Positions 19,266 to 30,837 are shown, counted from the stretch's first letter. The stretch is DNA of 34,487 bases from an uncultured Allosphingosinicella sp. (GCA_934539295.1 CAKTCN010000034.1:1-34487), one strand, 5' to 3'. The notes: generated from the sequence alone by a model not told the origin. Program-made: numbers and translations.

Positions 19266-21247
19266 TGGCCGCTCCCCTCTGCGGCCGTGTTGTTGGTTTG
19301 CAAAGATGCATTTGCCTCCGCCGATGCGTCGGCACTGGCGTCTTCGGCCGGAAATGGCTGACCGCGGGCAGCAAGATATTCGCGTGTTTGACGGTCCATG
19401 CGGGTCTTGATGTCGCCGCCCCAGCTTTCCTCCAGAACCGCCAGAGCCTCCATCGCCTTGTTCTTGTCGAACAGGTAGGTGAGCACGTCCTTGGCGACCG
19501 GGGCGGCAGCGCGCGAGCCGCCCACGCCGTGGTCGATCACCACCGACGCGGCGTAGCGCGGCTTGTCGGTCGGGGCGAAACAGACGAACAGGCCGTGGTC
19601 GCGATACTTCCAGGGCACACCCGCACCACCATTGCCGCTCGACAGCTTGCGCACCTGCGCGGTGCCGGTCTTGCCGCCCATCTGGATATTGTCGAAGGGC
19701 AGGCGGCTGCGCCCGGCCGTGCCGTCGCCATTCACCACTTCCCACATGCCTGCGCGTACTGCCGCGAGATGTTCGGCAGCATAGGGCAGGGGCTTGGGAC
19801 GCGGCGCATCTTTTCGCAGCAGCAGGTTGGGCTGGACGTCGAGACCCGATGCGATCTTCGATGCCATGACCGCAAGCTGCAGCGGGTTCAGGATGACATA
19901 ACCCTGGCCGATAGCGGCGTTGAGCGTGTCGGATTCACGCCACCGGTCCTTATACTTGCGCTGTTTCCACGCACTGTCGGGGTAAGTGCCATAGCTTTGT
20001 GATTGCACGGGGAGATCGAACTTAACGCCGAGGCCAAGGCTGCGCGCCATTGCCGCCATCTTGTCGATGCCGATGCGACGGCTCATCGCATAGAAATAGG
20101 TGTTGCAGCTCTTGGCGATGGCGCGGTGCATGTTGACCGCGCCGTGACGGCCCAGGCACTGGAAGCGGCGATTGCCGAGCGTGTAGCCGCCATTGCAGAT
20201 GACAGTGTCGTTCGCGTCGATCCCCGCCTCCAGCAATGCCAGCGAGTTCATCGGCTTCAGCGTAGACCCGGGCGGGTAGAGTGCGTTCAGCGACTTGTTG
20301 GCGAGCGGACGACGTTCATCCTCCGACAGCATCCTCCATTCGCTGGAACTGATGCCGTCAGAGAAGTTGTTGGGGTCGTATGCCGGCATGGAGGCCATGC
20401 ACAATATGTCGCCTGTCCAGCAATCCATTACGATCACCGAACCCGATTCATTGCCCATGCGGCGCGCGGCATAGGCCTGCAGTCCGGCATCGATGGTGAG
20501 CGGCAGGCTGCCGCCGCTGCGGTCGGGCAGGCTCGCGAGTTCGCGGACGAGGCGGCCACGCGCCGTGACTTCCAACCGCTTTGCGCCCGGCTTTCCGCGC
20601 AGGCGCTGCTCCATCATCTTTTCAAGGGCTTCCTTGCCGATCTTGTAACCGGGCGTGATGAGGAGGGCGTCCTTGCCGGCTTCTTCATATTCCTTGCGAT
20701 TGGCGATGCCGACATAGCCGACCAGGTGGCCGACGGCAGCGCCGTCGGGGTAGAAGCGGCTGAACCCGCGCAGCGGCGCTACGCCAGGCAGTTCCGGCTG
20801 GCGCACGGTCACGGCGGCATATTTCTCGAACGGCAGATTTTCCGCCACGGGCACCGGCTGGTAGCCGGCGGCGGCGTCCAGTTCCTTGCGGATGCGCTCC
20901 ACCTCCTCGGGGGGAAGCTGTAGGATCTGCGTCAGCTCGGCGATGATGCGGTCCGGGTCCTCGAGCTGGTCGGGGATGAGATCGACGCGATAGTCGCTGC
21001 GATTGACGGCGATCGGCTTGCCGTAGCGATCCACGATCCAGCCGCGACGCGGCGGGACGAGCACGAGCTGGAACCGGTTCTCCTCGGACGCGAGCCGGTA
21101 TCCCTCGGTGTTGGACAGCGAAAGATAGGCAAGGCGCCCACCGAGCAGCGCTGCAATGCCCGCCTGGAAGCCGCCCAGCACGAAGGCGCGCCGTGCGAAG
21201 GTGAAGGACTGGCTGTTCTCCGTGACGAGAGGGATGGGCCTCTTCAT
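19262..21247 (-). CDS. mrdA: Penicillin-binding protein 2 (elongasome transpeptidase)
   Basis: A class B PBP that cross-links peptidoglycan made by RodA during elongation. The 661-residue product has a short cytoplasmic start (MKRPIPLVTENSQ), one membrane anchor (AFVLGGFQAGIAALLGGRLA), a pedestal domain with RGWIVDRYGKPIAVN, and a transpeptidase domain. Catalytic motifs are STLK with Ser328 in YPPGSTLKPM, SCN in AKSCNTYFYAM, and KTG in MGGKTGTAQVRK. The tail is Ala/Ser-rich. The ATG at 21247 overlaps the mreD stop (ATGA); an upstream in-frame extension lies within mreD. Confidence 0.96.
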   Translation of the reverse strand: MKRPIPLVTENSQSFTFARRAFVLGGFQAGIAALLGGRLAYLSLSNTEGYRLASEENRFQLVLVPPRRGWIVDRYGKPIAVNRSDYRVDLIPDQLEDPDRIIAELTQILQLPPEEVERIRKELDAAAGYQPVPVAENLPFEKYAAVTVRQPELPGVAPLRGFSRFYPDGAAVGHLVGYVGIANRKEYEEAGKDALLITPGYKIGKEALEKMMEQRLRGKPGAKRLEVTARGRLVRELASLPDRSGGSLPLTIDAGLQAYAARRMGNESGSVIVMDCWTGDILCMASMPAYDPNNFSDGISSSEWRMLSEDERRPLANKSLNALYPPGSTLKPMNSLALLEAGIDANDTVICNGGYTLGNRRFQCLGRHGAVNMHRAIAKSCNTYFYAMSRRIGIDKMAAMARSLGLGVKFDLPVQSQSYGTYPDSAWKQRKYKDRWRESDTLNAAIGQGYVILNPLQLAVMASKIASGLDVQPNLLLRKDAPRPKPLPYAAEHLAAVRAGMWEVVNGDGTAGRSRLPFDNIQMGGKTGTAQVRKLSSGNGGAGVPWKYRDHGLFVCFAPTDKPRYAASVVIDHGVGGSRAAAPVAKDVLTYLFDKNKAMEALAVLEESWGGDIKTRMDRQTREYLAARGQPFPAEDASADASAEANASLQTNNTAAEGSGQ

Positions 21248-21759
21248 CGCGCCAGCCGCCACCTGTCGAGCATGAGGATGATGCGGGCCACGACCGGATA
21301 GGCCAGGATCGAGGCGCCGAGCTGGGGCAGCATCACTTCGAAGCTGATCCGCGCACCCATGAGCCGCGCGATATACCAATCCGCCGTCACCGCCGCGCAG
21401 ATACCGAGCGCGGCAAAGAACCAGTCCATCCAGTAATCGCGGAAAAGCATGCGGGTGTCGGCAATCTCATAGGCGATGAACATGCTCGTCCACACCAGCA
21501 TGGACTGGCCGATCGGATGCCCGGCGACCAGGTCGTTGAAGAGCCCGAGCGGCAGCGCGATCGTGGGTGCCCACATTTCGGGCCGCAGCAGCCGCCATGC
21601 GATGAGGACGAGGAAGCCCAATTCGGGGATCAAAGGTGAACTGGCGATGATCGGCAGCAGCGAAAGCGCCGACGCGAAGAGGGTAGAGATGACGGGCGTG
21701 TAATTCTGCCAGAAGGCGCGCCGCCTGACCGCCGCCTGGTTGAACGCGATGCGGCTCAC
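21244..21759 (-). CDS. mreD: Rod shape-determining protein MreD
   Basis: A 171-residue inner-membrane protein with about five hydrophobic helices, the usual size for MreD, an elongasome part that binds MreC. Visible pieces are PELGFLVLIAWRLLRPEMWA, the typical PLGLFNDLVAGHPIGQSML loop, and a basic C-terminus (DRWRLAR). It is assigned partly from position between mreC and mrdA. The GTG start overlaps the mreC stop by four bases. Confidence 0.9.
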   Translation of the reverse strand: MSRIAFNQAAVRRRAFWQNYTPVISTLFASALSLLPIIASSPLIPELGFLVLIAWRLLRPEMWAPTIALPLGLFNDLVAGHPIGQSMLVWTSMFIAYEIADTRMLFRDYWMDWFFAALGICAAVTADWYIARLMGARISFEVMLPQLGASILAYPVVARIILMLDRWRLAR

Positions 21760-22676
21760 GGGCGTTGCGCCTGCGCCTGCGCCGGTGCGGTCGGGGCCTG
21801 GCCCGGGGCAGGGGGCAGCGTCTCGCTGTTTGCGGCGGGCTGGTAGATGCCCTGCACCACTGCGTAATCGGCCCGCGCCGGGTTGGCGATGGGCTTGGCA
21901 ATCGTCTCGTCGCGGGTGGCGCGCAGCACCACGGCCACCGGGATGTTCGGCGGGAATATACCGCCCGTTCCCGAAGTGGCGAACACGTCGCCGCGCCGGA
22001 AGGGGTTGGCGCCGACCTCCAGGGGACGAATCTCCACCGTTCCGTCGCCGCGCCCGGCGGCGATGGCCGGAGTGCCGTCGCGAACCAGGCGTACGGGCAC
22101 GTTGCTGGCGCCATCGGTGAGCAGCAGCACCCGCGATGCGGTCCAGCCTGTTTCCACCACCCGGCCGATCAGCCCCTCCGCGGCGCGCACCGGCTGTCCC
22201 ACCTCCACGCCTTCCGTCGACCCGGCCGAGAGGGTGGCGATGCGACGGCTGGAATCGAAGGTCGATGCCACGATGGCGGCCGTCGCGACATGATCGGACA
22301 TGCCGCGGCGGATCCCGAGCAATTGCTTCAGGCGCGCATTTTCGAGACGCACCGCGCGCGCCTCCATATTCTCGATCTGAGCCTGCTTGAGCTTCGCGGC
22401 CAGCGCCTCATTGCGGGATGCAGCCCAAAAATAATGGCCTACGCCATCACTCGTTTCGGTGAAGAAGCGCACCACCCCCCGGCTGCCCGCGCTGACCGGC
22501 GTGGTGGCGTCAAGCGCCGCACTCCGCAGCGCGCGAAATCCCGGCGGATCGATGACCGCGACTACCAGCAGCAGCAGCGAGAACAGGATTCCCGCCACGG
22601 CAACGACGTAGCCGATGAACAGGCCATATTGCGCCCTGCGGGAGAAACCCGGGCGCCGTGTCTTGGGCGGCGCCAT
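21756..22676 (-). CDS. mreC: Rod shape-determining protein MreC
   Basis: A 306-residue bitopic inner-membrane protein with a large periplasmic domain that activates PBP2/RodA. It has a basic N-terminus (MAPPKTRRPGFSRRAQYG), one membrane helix (FIGYVVAVAGILFSLLLLVV), a coiled coil (AAKLKQAQIENMEARAVRLE, then NARLKQLLGI), and the beta domain with VGQPVRAAEGLIGRVVETG, RVLLLTDGASNVPV and GDVFATSGTGGIFPPNIPV. The C-terminus is a low-complexity Pro/Ala/Gln tail. It starts 15 bases after mreB with GAGAGG upstream. Confidence 0.95.
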   Translation of the reverse strand: MAPPKTRRPGFSRRAQYGLFIGYVVAVAGILFSLLLLVVAVIDPPGFRALRSAALDATTPVSAGSRGVVRFFTETSDGVGHYFWAASRNEALAAKLKQAQIENMEARAVRLENARLKQLLGIRRGMSDHVATAAIVASTFDSSRRIATLSAGSTEGVEVGQPVRAAEGLIGRVVETGWTASRVLLLTDGASNVPVRLVRDGTPAIAAGRGDGTVEIRPLEVGANPFRRGDVFATSGTGGIFPPNIPVAVVLRATRDETIAKPIANPARADYAVVQGIYQPAANSETLPPAPGQAPTAPAQAQAQRP

Positions 22677-22691
22677 GCCTCTCGCCTAACC

Positions 22692-25670
<2,979 letters not shown>

Positions 25671-25674
25671 GCGC

Positions 25675-26073
25675 ATGGCCAAGTTGCTGTCGGGCGGTAA
25701 TCCGCAGGTCGCCAAGGGTGAGGGCGACGGGCCCATCCGGGTCTATGTCGATGCGCTCGATGGCTGGAAGCGGGAGGTGGTCGGGCAGATTGACCGGCTG
25801 ATCGTCACGGCGGTGCCGGACGTGCGCAAGGCGGTGAAGTGGAACTCGCCGCTATATGGTGCAAGTGAGGAGGGGTGGTTCCTCAGTGTCCACGTCTTCA
25901 ACAAATATGTGAAGGTCGCCTTCTTTCGCGGCCAGGCGCTCGATCCGGTGCCGCCGGTCGCGTCCAAAAGTAGTGACACGCGCTACCTCCATGTCGGCGA
26001 AGACGGACTGGACGAAGCGCAGTTCACGTCCTGGGTGCGTCAGGCAGCGCAACTCCCGCCCGAGCGGCTGTAG
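25675..26073 (+). CDS. DUF1801 domain-containing protein
   Basis: A 132-residue soluble protein of the DUF1801/YdhG-like family. Recognisable pieces are GPIRVYVDALDGWKREVVGQ, PDVRKAVKWNSPLYG and GWFLSVHVFNKYVKVAFFRG, ending with a helix (FTSWVRQAAQLP). The biochemical role of the family is not established. The ATG at 25675 follows the mutL stop by four bases, and GGGAGGAAG just before it, within the end of mutL, is a strong ribosome site. It is likely co-transcribed with mutL, but a functional link is not implied. Confidence 0.85.
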   Translation: MAKLLSGGNPQVAKGEGDGPIRVYVDALDGWKREVVGQIDRLIVTAVPDVRKAVKWNSPLYGASEEGWFLSVHVFNKYVKVAFFRGQALDPVPPVASKSSDTRYLHVGEDGLDEAQFTSWVRQAAQLPPERL

Positions 26074-26126
26074 TGCCGATCTCGCCGACGGCGGTGCGCC
26101 AATAGGCGAGGTCTGGTTTCAGCAGT

Positions 26127-26780
26127 TCACTTGTCCTGAAGACCGGACGGGATCCGCGTGAATTCGGCCGGATCGAGTGCGCGCGGCGTGAACCGCGCCT
26201 CGTGGATCGCACCGTTAAAATAGTTCACCCGATTGATCCGCACTCCGACCGAGGAGCGGCCCGGCCCCTGCGGCTTGTAGGCGAGCGGTGCCTCGCCCTG
26301 AAGCACGCCGTCGACATAGGCGCGATAGGTGGTGCCGTCGAACGTCTGTGCGACATGGTACCAGCGGCCTACCGGAAAGCGCTTCTCCGGAAAGATGAGC
26401 GTATGCTTGTAGCCGGGACCCGTGGCGAAGGCGTCGAGGTACCATTCGCCATTCTCGACCCGGATCTCGAACAGAATGCGCGAAGCCTGCGATCCGTCTT
26501 GCGGCTCGTGCGCGAGATGCAGCCAGCGCTGCTCGAACGCGCCCCCGTCAGGGCGGAAGATCGCCTCGACCGTGAACGTCTCCGCACCATGGAGGGGGTG
26601 CCAGTTCACGAATAACGCATCGTCCTTGCCGTCGAACCGCACTGCCTTGCCTGCAGGCGTTTCGATCAGGGCAGGGCTGCCCTCCACCTCCGCGGTCAGC
26701 CCGCCGACCCGCTGGAGATTGTCGAAGCGCCAGGTGATGGGAAGCGCAGCCACTTGGGCCGCGACGATCAGGTTCAGCAT
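26127..26780 (-). CDS. LamG-like (concanavalin A-fold) domain protein
   Basis: A 217-residue protein, probably exported by a short N-terminal hydrophobic segment (MLNLIVAAQVAALPIT). The rest is one jelly-roll domain of LamG/laminin-G-like type: AVRFDGKDDALFVNWHP, ETFTVEAIFRPDGGAFEQRW, GRWYHVAQTFDGTTYRAYVD, GVLQGEAPLAYKPQGPG and FNGAIHEARFTPRALDPAEF. Such domains bind carbohydrate or protein; the ligand is unknown. The ATG at 26780 is preceded by GGAGGTGG, a near-perfect ribosome site, so the longer upstream frame is rejected. Confidence 0.85.
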   Translation of the reverse strand: MLNLIVAAQVAALPITWRFDNLQRVGGLTAEVEGSPALIETPAGKAVRFDGKDDALFVNWHPLHGAETFTVEAIFRPDGGAFEQRWLHLAHEPQDGSQASRILFEIRVENGEWYLDAFATGPGYKHTLIFPEKRFPVGRWYHVAQTFDGTTYRAYVDGVLQGEAPLAYKPQGPGRSSVGVRINRVNYFNGAIHEARFTPRALDPAEFTRIPSGLQDK

Positions 26781-26791
26781 TCCACCTCCAT

Positions 26792-26879
26792 CGTCATCCC
26801 GGACGTGATCCGGGGTCGCGCTTCTTCTTGTCCGCCATAGTGGAAGCAAGCGGCACCCCGGATCAAGCCCGGGGTGACG
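26792..26879. repeat. Imperfect 25-bp inverted repeat, sphingomonad-type intergenic palindrome
   Basis: Bases 26792-26816 (GTCATCCCGGACGTGATCCG core) pair with 26855-26879 (core CCCCGGATCAAGCCCGGGGT) with three mismatches and a 38-base spacer. This ATCCCGG...CCGGGGTGA type of element is familiar between genes of many alphaproteobacteria. It lies between the DUF2945 gene (stop at 26889) and the LamG gene start, and probably folds in the DUF2945 transcript tail. Confidence 0.75.
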
Positions 26880-26888
26880 AAGGGGTGC

Positions 26889-27104
26889 TCAGTGCAGTTC
26901 CGACCCGCGCTTCAGCACCTTGTCGCCATCATCCTGCTCGATCAGGTAGGCCGGATTGTCCTTGGTCCCGTTCTTGACGACCTTGGTGCCCTTGATCGTG
27001 CGCTGGACGCGTCGGTCGAACCGTTCGGCGACCTTGCCTTCCGCCGTGCCGCTGCCCCAGTTCCAATGCACCTTCTTGCCGGTTGCAAAGCTGTTGCCCA
27101 TCAT
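26889..27104 (-). CDS. DUF2945 domain-containing protein
   Basis: A small 71-residue protein: KKVHWNWGSGTAEGKVAERF near the start, then RTIKGTKVVKNGTKDNPAYL and IEQDDGDKVLKRGSEL. This is the pattern of the DUF2945 (hypervirulence-associated TUDOR-like) family, small SH3-like barrel proteins of unknown role. The start at 27104 (MMGNSFATG) follows AAGGAG with good spacing; the next ATG, one codon on, is the alternative. It is divergent from the glycosyltransferase gene. Confidence 0.85.
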   Translation of the reverse strand: MMGNSFATGKKVHWNWGSGTAEGKVAERFDRRVQRTIKGTKVVKNGTKDNPAYLIEQDDGDKVLKRGSELH

Positions 27105-27191
27105 TCTTCTCCTTGCGCGATCCAGAGCGCGCGAGGGCGGGGAGCGTTCCACCGTTGGACTTGGGCCTGCATGCGGCTATCGCGTGCCGCC

Positions 27192-28367
27192 ATGGACGTG
27201 ACTGACCTTCGCATCGCCATCTTTACCGGCAACTATAATTATGTTCGTGACGGGGCCAATCAGGCGCTGAACCGCCTTGTCGAATATGCGCTGCGCAAGG
27301 GCGCCGCGGTGCGCATCTACTCGCCGACGGTCGACAGGCCGGCGCTGCCGCCCATGGGGGACGTCGTCTCCATCCCCGCCATTCCAGTGCCCGGTCGCGG
27401 CGAATATCGCGCGCCCATCATGATCCCGCCCGCCGTGAAGCGGGACGTGAAGCGGTTCGCACCCAACATTCTCCATATCGCCAGCCCGGAAATCCTCGGG
27501 CACCGCGCCGTCACCTTGGCGCACAAGCTGGACAAGCCGGTCGTGGCGTCGATCCACACGCGTTTCGAAACTTATGGCCGCTATTACGGCATGGCGTTCC
27601 TTGAGCCGGTGGCGGTCGCGATCATGCGTCGGCTCTATCGCCGCTGCGATGCCATCTTCGCACCCTCCGATTCGATGGCGCAGGTGCTGCGCCAGCAGCG
27701 GATGAACTACGACATCGGCATCTGGTCGCGGGGCATCGACCAGGCGATCTTCCACCCGACCCGTCGCGACACGGCATGGCGGCGCAGCCTCGGCATCGCC
27801 GACGACGAGCCTGTGGTCGGATTCCTCGGCCGCCTGGTCATGGAGAAAGGCCTCGACGTCTTTTCCGACAGCATCGACCGGCTCGCCAGGCGCGGTGTCC
27901 GGCACAAGGTGCTGGTGGTGGGCGACGGTCCGGCGCGCGCGTGGTTCGAACAACGGTTGCCGGACGCCGTTTTTGTCGGGCTCCAGACCGAGTCCGCGCT
28001 CGGCCGTGCCGTCGCTTCCATGGACATGCTCTTCAATCCATCCGATACCGAAACCTTCGGCAACGTGACGCTGGAGGCGATGGCATCGGGTATCCCCGTG
28101 GTCGCCGCACGCGCAACGGGGAGCCAGAGCCTGGTCCATGACGGCGTCACGGGCCGGCTGGTGCGGCCCGGTGCGTGCGACGATTTCGCAGTCGCATTGG
28201 AGTCATATTGCAGCGATAAGGATGCACGTGAAGCGGCGGGGGCCGCAGGTTTCGAGGCAAGTCGCCGTCTGGGGTGGGACGACGTGAACCAGCAGATGAT
28301 CGAAGGCTATTTGCGTGTGATCCGGCAGCGCCTCGGCGGGCGTCAGCCGCGGCTCACTATTCCATGA
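27192..28367 (+). CDS. Glycosyltransferase family 4 protein
   Basis: A 391-residue GT-B fold enzyme, soluble or membrane-associated. The N-terminal half has RIAIFTGNYNYVRDGANQAL and a DKPVVASIHTRFETYGRYYG segment. The C-terminal half has PVVGFLGRLVMEKGLDVFSD, the HKVLVVGDGPARAWFE nucleotide-sugar region, and the family EX7E motif in SDTETFGNVTLEAMASGIPV. It resembles the lipid mannosyl/glucuronosyl transferase branch, but donor and acceptor are unknown. The ATG at 27192 is preceded only by weak signals; an upstream in-frame extension overlaps the DUF2945 gene and is rejected. The stop overlaps the next gene (ATGA). Confidence 0.9.
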   Translation: MDVTDLRIAIFTGNYNYVRDGANQALNRLVEYALRKGAAVRIYSPTVDRPALPPMGDVVSIPAIPVPGRGEYRAPIMIPPAVKRDVKRFAPNILHIASPEILGHRAVTLAHKLDKPVVASIHTRFETYGRYYGMAFLEPVAVAIMRRLYRRCDAIFAPSDSMAQVLRQQRMNYDIGIWSRGIDQAIFHPTRRDTAWRRSLGIADDEPVVGFLGRLVMEKGLDVFSDSIDRLARRGVRHKVLVVGDGPARAWFEQRLPDAVFVGLQTESALGRAVASMDMLFNPSDTETFGNVTLEAMASGIPVVAARATGSQSLVHDGVTGRLVRPGACDDFAVALESYCSDKDAREAAGAAGFEASRRLGWDDVNQQMIEGYLRVIRQRLGGRQPRLTIP

Positions 28368-29083
28368 CGCGTGCGGGGGCGACGCGCCGAAAGCTCGTCA
28401 CGATCGCCCTCGTCGCGCTGGCCGCCATCCTGTTCTTCGCCTTTGACCTTCATCGCTATCTCACGCTCGAAACCTTCAAGGCGCATCAGCGCGAGATGCG
28501 GGAGGCATTCAACGCGCATCCTGTTCTTGTCGGTGCTGCCTTCGTCGCGATCAAGGTTACGGCCCTGTCGCTGTCGCTGCCCGGTGCGGTGCTTACGCTC
28601 TCGCTCGCGGCCGGCGCTGTGTTCGGGCCTTTCTGGGGCACGATCCTGTGCCTGTTCGCCGTGACGCTCGGCGACTCGATATCCTTCCTGATTGCGCGCT
28701 ATGTGCTGCGTGACTGGGTGGAGCGTCGCTTCCGCCGCTACATGGGCGCGATCGACCGCGGTATCGACCGCGACGGCGCCTTCTACCTGCTCTCGCTCCG
28801 CCTGCTGGCCGTGGTCCCGTTCTTCGTCGTGAACCTTACCATGGGCCTCACCCGCATGCCGCTCAGGATCTTCGCGCCGGTAAGCTTTCTGGGGCTCGTT
28901 CCCGCCACCACGCTCTACGTGAATGCTGGCACGCAGCTAGGCCAGATCCGGCGTGCGTCGGACATCTACTCGCCGGAACTCATCCTTTCGTTCGTCGCAT
29001 TGGGCGCGCTGCCTCTTGCAGCCCGCTTCGTGCTCCAACGCTTTCAACCCGGGCGAGAAGCCCCTAAGAGCAGCACCCGATGA
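28364..29083 (+). CDS. TVP38/TMEM64 family (VTT domain) membrane protein
   Basis: A 239-residue inner-membrane protein of the VTT/SNARE-associated family, related to DedA. The core has ALSLSLPGAVLTLSLAAGAV, FGPFWGTILCLFAVTLGDS, SFLIARYVLRDWVERRF, FYLLSLRLLAVVPFFVVNLT and MGLTRMPLRIFAPVSFLGLV. DedA/TVP38 proteins are linked to lipid-carrier or phospholipid flipping and membrane homeostasis; the exact role here is inference. The ATG overlaps the glycosyltransferase stop, and its own stop overlaps the next ATG, so the three genes are translationally coupled. A lipid-linked glycan role for the trio is plausible but unproven. Confidence 0.88.
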   Translation: MTRAGATRRKLVTIALVALAAILFFAFDLHRYLTLETFKAHQREMREAFNAHPVLVGAAFVAIKVTALSLSLPGAVLTLSLAAGAVFGPFWGTILCLFAVTLGDSISFLIARYVLRDWVERRFRRYMGAIDRGIDRDGAFYLLSLRLLAVVPFFVVNLTMGLTRMPLRIFAPVSFLGLVPATTLYVNAGTQLGQIRRASDIYSPELILSFVALGALPLAARFVLQRFQPGREAPKSSTR

Positions 29084-29817
29084 CATCTCGCGAACAAACC
29101 TCCCTCCTGTCGCTGAAGGAGGATTCCGCGCCTGCCATGCCGCTGGGCGAACGTTTGTTCGTTTACGCATTCGGCGCGATCCAATGGCCCTGGTTGTTGA
29201 AGAGCCTCTATGGCGGGACCAAGAAGGGCAAGGCCGCGTTGGTTAAGCGCCTCGGCCTAGCGCCCGACGCCCTGCCTCATCTCGGCAGCTGGAAGGCCGA
29301 TGTCGGCTTCCTCGAACTGCTCACCGACTATATCGAGGACAAGAAACCGGAAACGGTTGTCGAACTCGGCGTCGGCGCAAGCTCACTGGTGATGGCGCGC
29401 GGGCTGCAGCTGAACGGAAAGGGATGCTTGGTCGGCTACGACCAGCATGGCGACTTCGTTCAGGCGACCAGCCGCTGGCTGCGCGACAACGGACTGGACA
29501 GCGACCTCAGCCACGCCCCGCTGGGAACGCCGCCGGGCGGCTGGCCGGGCCGCTGGTACCAATTGTCCAACATCCCCGCGACGATCGACCTGCTCGTGAT
29601 CGACGGACCGCCCTGGGCCATCCACCCTTATGTGCGCGGAGCCGCCGAGGCCTTGTTCGACCGGATCAGCGTCGGCGGCACAGTCATGCTCGACGACGCT
29701 GCACGGCCGGGCGAGCGAGTGGTGGCGCGACGCTGGCGCCGCAACTGGCCGAACTTCGAATTCAAGCTCATCCACCCGGGCTACAAGGGCACGCTGGTCG
29801 GAACGCGCCTGCGTTAA
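29080..29817 (+). CDS. Class I SAM-dependent methyltransferase
   Basis: A 245-residue protein with a Rossmann methyltransferase core. The SAM-binding motif I is ETVVELGVGASSLVMARGLQ around residues 90-110, and the post-I acidic strand is KGCLVGYDQHGDFVQATSRW. The motif IV region is ATIDLLVIDGPPWAIHPYV, and GGTVMLDDAARPGERVVARR follows. It resembles the methyltransf_24-like family. The N-terminal 70 residues are helical with an amphipathic segment. The substrate is unknown. The start overlaps the TVP38 stop as ATGA; it is the last gene of the three-gene unit. Confidence 0.85.
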   Translation: MTSREQTSLLSLKEDSAPAMPLGERLFVYAFGAIQWPWLLKSLYGGTKKGKAALVKRLGLAPDALPHLGSWKADVGFLELLTDYIEDKKPETVVELGVGASSLVMARGLQLNGKGCLVGYDQHGDFVQATSRWLRDNGLDSDLSHAPLGTPPGGWPGRWYQLSNIPATIDLLVIDGPPWAIHPYVRGAAEALFDRISVGGTVMLDDAARPGERVVARRWRRNWPNFEFKLIHPGYKGTLVGTRLR

Positions 29818-29834
29818 GCCTCTGCGGGCGGGCG

Positions 29835-30167
29835 TCAGGCGGCGGCCACCGTCTCGTTCTGCCACTCGAAGCTGAGCGGCGCCTCGCGAAAGGCGAAGCG
29901 ATCGAGATGGCGGACGAGGACTTCCTTCAAGGCTTCCAGATGGTCGGCGCTGCTCGCGTCCACGCGGCACTCCAGTGTCGCCTGCCTAGCATCCATCGTC
30001 ACCAGACCGTCTGCCGTCCACTCGGCACCGCGCGCATCCTTCGGAAAGACGATGGTGCCGTGCTCGGGCGTGAACTCGACCGCCAAGTTGTGCGACCAAT
30101 GCTTGCACAATTGCTGGAGGTAACGGCTGCCATTCTCCGTCGGCACATGGGCGATACTGCTCGTCAT
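29835..30167 (-). CDS. DUF2218 domain-containing protein
   Basis: A 110-residue soluble protein of the DUF2218 family: VPTENGSRYLQQLCKHWSHN, then EFTPEHGTIVFP, DASSADHLEALKEVLVRHLD and RFAFREAPLSFEWQ. In other bacteria members are often found beside PadR regulators or siderophore genes, and the function is unknown. The ATG at 30167 lies one base past the padR-like gene stop, indicating one operon. It is convergent with the methyltransferase gene (18-base gap). Confidence 0.9.
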   Translation of the reverse strand: MTSSIAHVPTENGSRYLQQLCKHWSHNLAVEFTPEHGTIVFPKDARGAEWTADGLVTMDARQATLECRVDASSADHLEALKEVLVRHLDRFAFREAPLSFEWQNETVAAA

Positions 30168-30168
30168 C

Positions 30169-30741
30169 TCAGCTCTTCTCGATCTTCTGCGCCGCCTCAT
30201 CGATGATGGCGGCGATGTCGTGGACTATGTCGGAACCCTGGTCCTCGTGCGCAAGCCGGTGGGCGATCGCGGTGCCGAGGTTGGCCATGGCGCGGGCAAC
30301 GGGGGAGGTTCCGTGGCGCCGTTCGCGCGCGCCGAAATCGGTCAGGCGATCGATCAGTGTCGCGACCTCGTCGGCCTTGCTCTCCAGTTCCCTGCGGCCG
30401 TCGGCTGTCGCCGTGAACAGCTTGCGTGCGCCTTCGGATGGGGCTTCCTCGATGAGGCCCATGTCCTGCAACATGGTCAGCGTCGGATAGACCACGCCCG
30501 GGCTCGGTGCATAGCTGCCGCCCGTCATCTCCTCCACGGCACGAATGAGGTCATAGCCATGGCGGGGCTGGTCGGTGATCAGCTTCAGCAGGACAAGGCG
30601 AAGCTCGCCGCCGTCGAACATGCGCCGGCCGTGCCGCCCACGTCCGCGGACTTCACCGCCGCGCTCACCCATGCCGCGTGGGCCAAAGCCACGTCCGCCG
30701 CCACCAAATGCCCAATGGGCGTATCCTTTTCCAAATGTCAT
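30169..30741 (-). CDS. PadR family transcriptional regulator
   Basis: A 190-residue regulator. After a Gly/Arg-rich N-terminal stretch (GGGGRGFGPRGMGERGGEVR, about residues 14-33) comes the PadR winged helix: ELRLVLLKLITDQPRHGYDL, IRAVEEMTGGSYAPSPGVVY, PTLTMLQDMGLIEEAPSEGA. It is followed by a helical dimerisation tail. PadR proteins usually repress their own operon and respond to small molecules. I chose the ATG at 30741, seven bases after GGAG; the TTG just upstream is a weaker option. A palindrome at 30768-30778 is the likely operator. Confidence 0.92.
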   Translation of the reverse strand: MTFGKGYAHWAFGGGGRGFGPRGMGERGGEVRGRGRHGRRMFDGGELRLVLLKLITDQPRHGYDLIRAVEEMTGGSYAPSPGVVYPTLTMLQDMGLIEEAPSEGARKLFTATADGRRELESKADEVATLIDRLTDFGARERRHGTSPVARAMANLGTAIAHRLAHEDQGSDIVHDIAAIIDEAAQKIEKS

Positions 30742-30767
30742 CAACTATCTCCAATGTGTCGTGTCTC

Positions 30768-30778
30768 TATCTAAGATA
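30768..30778 (-). promoter_or_regulatory. Candidate PadR operator
   Basis: TATCTAAGATA is a perfect palindrome with a single central base, 26 bases upstream of the padR-like start. PadR-type repressors typically bind AT-rich inverted repeats in their own promoters, so autoregulation is likely. It lies in the 96-base gap shared with divergent rarA. Confidence 0.55.
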
Positions 30779-30837
30779 TATCGCAGCGTTTCGCAAGAGC
30801 CATGGCAAAATGCTTCGGCAGGGGTTAGCTAGAGCCT

